8,949 nucleotides of DNA from NCBI GenBank assembly GCA_947304085.1, contig CAMZAC010000017.1:1-8949 (forward strand), read 5' to 3'. Shown one piece after another: positions 6,518 through 8,949 of the stretch; position 1 is the first letter of the stretch, and every line of letters begins with the position of its first letter. The stretch is from an uncultured Alphaproteobacteria bacterium (GTDB taxonomy: Bacteria; Pseudomonadota; Alphaproteobacteria; Rs-D84). The notes beneath the pieces were generated by a model. That model did no database searches. It worked only from the letters and a program-made list of their open reading frames with translations, and was not told where the DNA came from. A program made the position numbers and the translations under genes.

Positions 6518-7516
6518 ATGGCGCATCAATTCTTTTTTAATACGTACATTCTTGATAATTTGCCGGCACCAGAGACGGGATTTGATGTCGTTCAAGATTT
6601 ATCTGAACCACGTTTACGAATGTATATTACACAGCGTGGTGTAAAAAGTTTTTTTGTTCGCAAACGTATAAATGGTGTTGATAAAAGAATTATTATTGGT
6701 AAATATCCTGATGTAGATATAGAAGATGCACGCGCCAAAGTAAACGAAGTGTTAAACGATGCGTGTAAAAAAATTCCTGTACGCAGAAAGAAGATAGCTT
6801 TCCAAGAATTTGTAAAGTTGTATATTGATAATAAAGTTCGTCGCAGTGAAGATTCTTTGGTTAAATTAAAACGTGCAATTAATTTGCATTTTAAAGATTT
6901 GTTTTGTAAAAATGTTCAAGATTTAACAACTGATGATTTGCAAAGTGTGCTAAATAAAATATCTGGTCAATCAATGGCGGCCAGAATGCAAGAGTTATTA
7001 CAAAGCATTTTTAACTATGCTGTTGAAATGGGGTATATTAAAGTCAATCCAATGAATGCTATACCTAAAATTATGGTTGCGCATCGTCAAATGGTGTTAA
7101 GAAAGTCAGGTTTACAAAGTTTAATATCTGCAATAAATAAAGAAAAAAATTTAAATTTGCGTGCGGCATTTTTAATGTTGATTTATGGTTTTGCCCCTAA
7201 GACGAAAATATTTAAAATGCGCTGGGATGATTTAGATTTTAATCATGATACTTGGGGAGATTTTCCGTTGTCAAATAAAGCAATTTTATTGCTACAAGAT
7301 TTACCACAAGATGGAGAATGGGTGTTTTTAGGAATGGGGCGTTCGCATTTAACGGATCCGCGTGTTGCGTGGAAAAGGGTTGTTGCTGAAGCTGGAATGC
7401 CGAATTTGACTATGGATGATGTTCATAAATTTTTGATGCGTTCATTGGTTTGGAATCCGGATAAAGATAAATTGCGTGATAATATGAACGATTTATTATC
7501 AGATTTATTGGTATAG
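6518..7516 (+). CDS. Catalytically degenerate tyrosine recombinase (P4-type integrase-like)
   Basis: A 332-aa protein with the layout of P4-type integrases. An arm-type DNA-binding domain (about 14-85) shows L-R-M-Y-I, S-F-F-V-R-K-R and I-I-I-G-K-Y-P-D, followed by A-R-A-K. A SAM-like core-binding domain (about 93-175) ends in I-F-N-Y-A-V-E-M-G-Y-I-K-V-N-P. A catalytic-fold remnant follows (about 195-310). Catalytic residues are missing: the Arg of the G-x-R-x-x-E motif aligns to P227 and its Glu to K230 (the following M-R-W-D-D-L-D is kept). The hairpin Lys region is shortened. The H-x-x-R box reads D300-D-V-H303, and no L-G-H or terminal Tyr follows, since the protein stops early. Recombination is therefore unlikely; DNA binding may remain. 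The frame is open throughout. The start has AGG overlapping the previous stop, with 8-nt spacing, 9 bp after the preceding gene. No tRNA or att repeat is seen nearby. Confidence 0.8.
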   Translation: MAHQFFFNTYILDNLPAPETGFDVVQDLSEPRLRMYITQRGVKSFFVRKRINGVDKRIIIGKYPDVDIEDARAKVNEVLNDACKKIPVRRKKIAFQEFVKLYIDNKVRRSEDSLVKLKRAINLHFKDLFCKNVQDLTTDDLQSVLNKISGQSMAARMQELLQSIFNYAVEMGYIKVNPMNAIPKIMVAHRQMVLRKSGLQSLISAINKEKNLNLRAAFLMLIYGFAPKTKIFKMRWDDLDFNHDTWGDFPLSNKAILLLQDLPQDGEWVFLGMGRSHLTDPRVAWKRVVAEAGMPNLTMDDVHKFLMRSLVWNPDKDKLRDNMNDLLSDLLV

Positions 7517-7551
7517 TATATTTTAAACAAAAGTCAGATGTTGTTAGAGTT

Positions 7552-7560
7552 TGTTATAAT
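7552..7560 (+). promoter_or_regulatory. Possible second acpP promoter (extended -10)
   Basis: TGTTATAAT is a perfect extended -10 element (TGn-TATAAT). No good -35 is seen 17-18 bp upstream, which extended -10 promoters can tolerate. It would start transcription near 7567, upstream of the main acpP promoter start. Confidence 0.4.
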
Positions 7561-7563
7561 TTC

Positions 7564-7592
7564 TTGACACCTTGTTCTTAAAATGGTATTTT
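7564..7592 (+). promoter_or_regulatory. Main acpP promoter
   Basis: A perfect consensus -35 TTGACA (7564-7569), a 17-bp spacer and TATTTT (7587-7592). The start would be near 7599, giving a leader of about 56 nt. The leader may hold a small AGGC/GCCT hairpin (about 7596-7608) and has AAAGGA (7643-7648) 6 nt before the ATG. This is the strongest -35 in the window and fits a highly expressed gene. Confidence 0.7.
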
Positions 7593-7654
7593 ATAAGGCA
7601 AGTCGCCTGTAGAACAACAAAAGGCACACATTTAACTTAAATAAAGGATTAGAA

Positions 7655-7921
7655 ATGACAACTTTTGAAAAAGTGAAAAAAATTGTATGTGAAAAATTGG
7701 GGGTTGACGAATCCAAGGTCACAGAAGCCGCATCTTTCGTTAATGATTTGGGTGCTGATTCTTTGGATGTCGTAGAATTTGTTATGGAAGTTGAAAAAGA
7801 ATTCGATATCACAATTCCTGATGAAGAGGCAACAAAATTGGCAACAGTGGGTGATGCAGTTAAATATATTGATGCACATGCAAAATCAGGTAAAGCAGTT
7901 GCAGATAAAAAAGCAGCTTAG
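7655..7921 (+). CDS. acpP: Acyl carrier protein
   Basis: An 88-aa acidic four-helix protein with the ACP signature G-A-D-S-L-D (33-38). S36 is the predicted attachment site for 4'-phosphopantetheine, added by holo-ACP synthase. Helix II follows as [12 protein letters not shown] and then I-T-I-P-D-E-E-A. In the cytoplasm it carries growing acyl chains for type II fatty-acid synthesis and donates them to acyltransferases such as PlsC. The length is about 10 residues more than E. coli ACP, because of a Lys/Ala-rich tail ([10 protein letters not shown]). The start has a good AAAGGA ribosome-binding site. It is followed by fabF as in many bacteria, but a terminator separates them here. Confidence 0.96.
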   Translation: MTTFEKVKKIVCEKLGVDESKVTEAASFVNDLGADSLDVVEFVMEVEKEFDITIPDEEATKLATVGDAVKYIDAHAKSGKAVADKKAA

Positions 7922-7950
7922 TAATCGCTTTCAATTGTTGTGATGATATT

Positions 7951-7982
7951 TGATGCTGCCAAGTTTGGTAGCATCATTTTTT
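7951..7982 (+). terminator. Rho-independent terminator after acpP
   Basis: An inverted repeat of 10 bp (7951-7960 pairing with 7967-7976, one G-U pair, loop AAGTTT) is followed directly by six T residues (7977-7982). It lies 29 bp after the acpP stop and before the fabF promoter, so it probably ends most acpP transcripts. Confidence 0.88.
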
Positions 7983-7988
7983 ATGTCG

Positions 7989-8017
7989 TTGATTTTATCA
8001 ATGTTTTATAGTATGCT
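7989..8017 (+). promoter_or_regulatory. fabF promoter
   Basis: TTGATT (7989-7994), a 17-bp spacer and TATGCT (8012-8017) would start transcription near 8024, giving a leader of about 27 nt. AAAAGG (8037-8042) lies 8 nt before the fabF ATG. The promoter begins 7 bp after the T-run of the acpP terminator, supporting separate transcription. Confidence 0.6.
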
Positions 8018-8050
8018 GTGCCCAGAAAACATATAAAAAAGGTTTTATTT

Positions 8051-8949
8051 ATGAAAAGAGTTGTTATTACGGGTATGGGAATTGTTTGTCCTGTAGGAAC
8101 GGGTGTAGATTTTTCGTGGACTAATTTATTGAAAGGCAAAAGTGGTGTTCGTGAAATTACTGAATTTGATACAACAGATGTTGCCTCTAAGATTGCGGGT
8201 ATTCCGCAACGCGGAACTGGTGTTGGCGAATATAATCCTGATGCGATTGTCGAACCAAAAGAACAGCGAAAAATGGATAAAAACATTGTTTATGGCATGG
8301 TCGCCGCAGATGAAGCAATCAAGGATGCCGGGCTGGTAGATTATGATGGTGATAAAAGTCGTGTTGGTGTTGCAGTTGGCAGCGGTGTTGGTGGTTTGTC
8401 GACGATTGCTGATACTTATGAAGATATTTTGAAAAATGGTACAAGATTTGTGACGCCGTTTTTTGTTCCAAAGTGTGTTATAAATATGACATCTGGAAAC
8501 ATTTCAATAAAGTACGGATTCAAGGGACCAAATATTGCGATGGCTACTGCATGTGCAACAGGAACTCATTCTATTATAGAAGGCGCCAGCATCATAGAAC
8601 GCGGTGACGCAGATATTATGGTTTGTGGTGGAACTGAAGGGGCAGTTTGTAGAATAGGAATGATTGGTTTTGATGCTTTACGGGCATTAAGTACAAGAAA
8701 TGATGACCCGGAACACGCATCTCGTCCATGGGATAAAGATAGAGACGGATTTATTCTAAGCGAAGGTGCTGGAATCTTGGTTTTGGAAGAATATGAACAT
8801 GCCAAAGCACGTGGTGCAAAAATTTATGCTGAGGTTGCGGGTTCTGGTATGAGCGCGGATGCATATCATATTACTGCACCGGCGCCAAACGGCGAGGGCG
8901 GCAGACGTGCAATGGAGTTGGCATTGAAAAGCGCTGGGTTAAAGCCATC
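8051..8949 (+). CDS. fabF: Beta-ketoacyl-ACP synthase II, N-terminal three quarters (cut by window edge)
   Basis: The frame is open from ATG 8051 to the right edge, 299 complete codons of a protein usually about 410-420 aa long. It opens with V-V-I-T-G-M-G-I-V and has the thiolase-fold landmarks: G-S-G-V-G-G (110-115), the nucleophile in T-A-C-A-T-G (166-171) with C168 as active site, A-D-I-M-V-C-G-G-T-E (187-196), and R-P-W-D-K-D-R-D-G-F (225-234) before S-E-G-A-G. The two catalytic His residues and the active-site Lys lie beyond the edge. It elongates acyl-ACP by condensation with malonyl-ACP, using the ACP encoded just upstream. T-G-T-H follows the Cys motif where T-G-A-H is more usual, a mild change. 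I favour FabF over FabB because of its position next to acpP and the sequence style. Confidence 0.94.
   Translation, partial: MKRVVITGMGIVCPVGTGVDFSWTNLLKGKSGVREITEFDTTDVASKIAGIPQRGTGVGEYNPDAIVEPKEQRKMDKNIVYGMVAADEAIKDAGLVDYDGDKSRVGVAVGSGVGGLSTIADTYEDILKNGTRFVTPFFVPKCVINMTSGNISIKYGFKGPNIAMATACATGTHSIIEGASIIERGDADIMVCGGTEGAVCRIGMIGFDALRALSTRNDDPEHASRPWDKDRDGFILSEGAGILVLEEYEHAKARGAKIYAEVAGSGMSADAYHITAPAPNGEGGRRAMELALKSAGLKP

Noticed and set aside
7526..7555. AACAAA/TTTGTT inverted repeat after the integrase-like gene as a terminator
   Set aside because: Only 6 A-T-rich base pairs with an 18-nt loop and no clean T-run; it also overlaps a likely promoter element.
6031..7654. Integrated mobile element with att sites
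   Set aside because: No tRNA gene, no flanking direct repeats seen by eye, no cargo or phage genes, and the integrase-like gene lacks catalytic residues.

Overview
The window is AT-rich bacterial chromosome using the standard code (TGA is a stop, Trp is TGG). The gene families and the order ftsE-ftsX-DUF218-plsC point to an alphaproteobacterium, probably an uncultured, low-GC, possibly host-associated lineage. That placement is inferred from gene order and protein style, not from a database search.

Left part (1-2321, minus strand): a tightly packed operon encodes the cell-division ABC transporter FtsE/FtsX, a YdcF-like DUF218 protein and the N-terminus of a PlsC-type acyltransferase that runs off the left edge. 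The three internal junctions overlap by 1 bp, overlap by 4 bp, and are separated by 3 bp. Transcription starts from a divergent intergenic region (2322-2443) whose plus-strand promoter drives a secreted outer-membrane beta-barrel protein (2444-3145).

Middle part: a YqaA/DedA-type membrane protein (minus, 3179-3751) is convergent with the barrel gene. It is divergent from a plus-strand run rbfA - lepA - small Cys-containing orphan - integrase-like gene (3869-7516). The gaps in this run are 17, 4 and 9 bp with no visible terminator, so it looks like one operon. RbfA and LepA both act on the 30S subunit or translation. The last two genes are unexpected companions: a 157-aa protein I do not recognise, and a tyrosine-recombinase homologue that has lost every catalytic residue I could align. 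LepA itself carries Arg in place of the near-invariant Gly of its G3 motif (DTPGH to DTPRH), the most striking single residue in the window.

Right part: acyl carrier protein (acpP, 7655-7921) has its own strong promoter and probably a second, extended -10 promoter. It ends at a good intrinsic terminator. fabF follows with its own promoter and runs off the right edge after about 299 codons. Together they are core type II fatty-acid synthesis genes.

Six good promoter candidates can be read by eye. Five have -35/-10 pairs with exactly 17-bp spacing, and one is an extended -10. Two of them (ftsE and the YqaA gene) place the -10 box only 7-9 nt from the ATG with no Shine-Dalgarno, which suggests leaderless mRNAs. 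There is no tRNA, rRNA, CRISPR array, insertion sequence or gene-free stretch longer than 300 bases. The longest gaps are 138, 129, 122 and 117 bp, and each holds promoters or a terminator.
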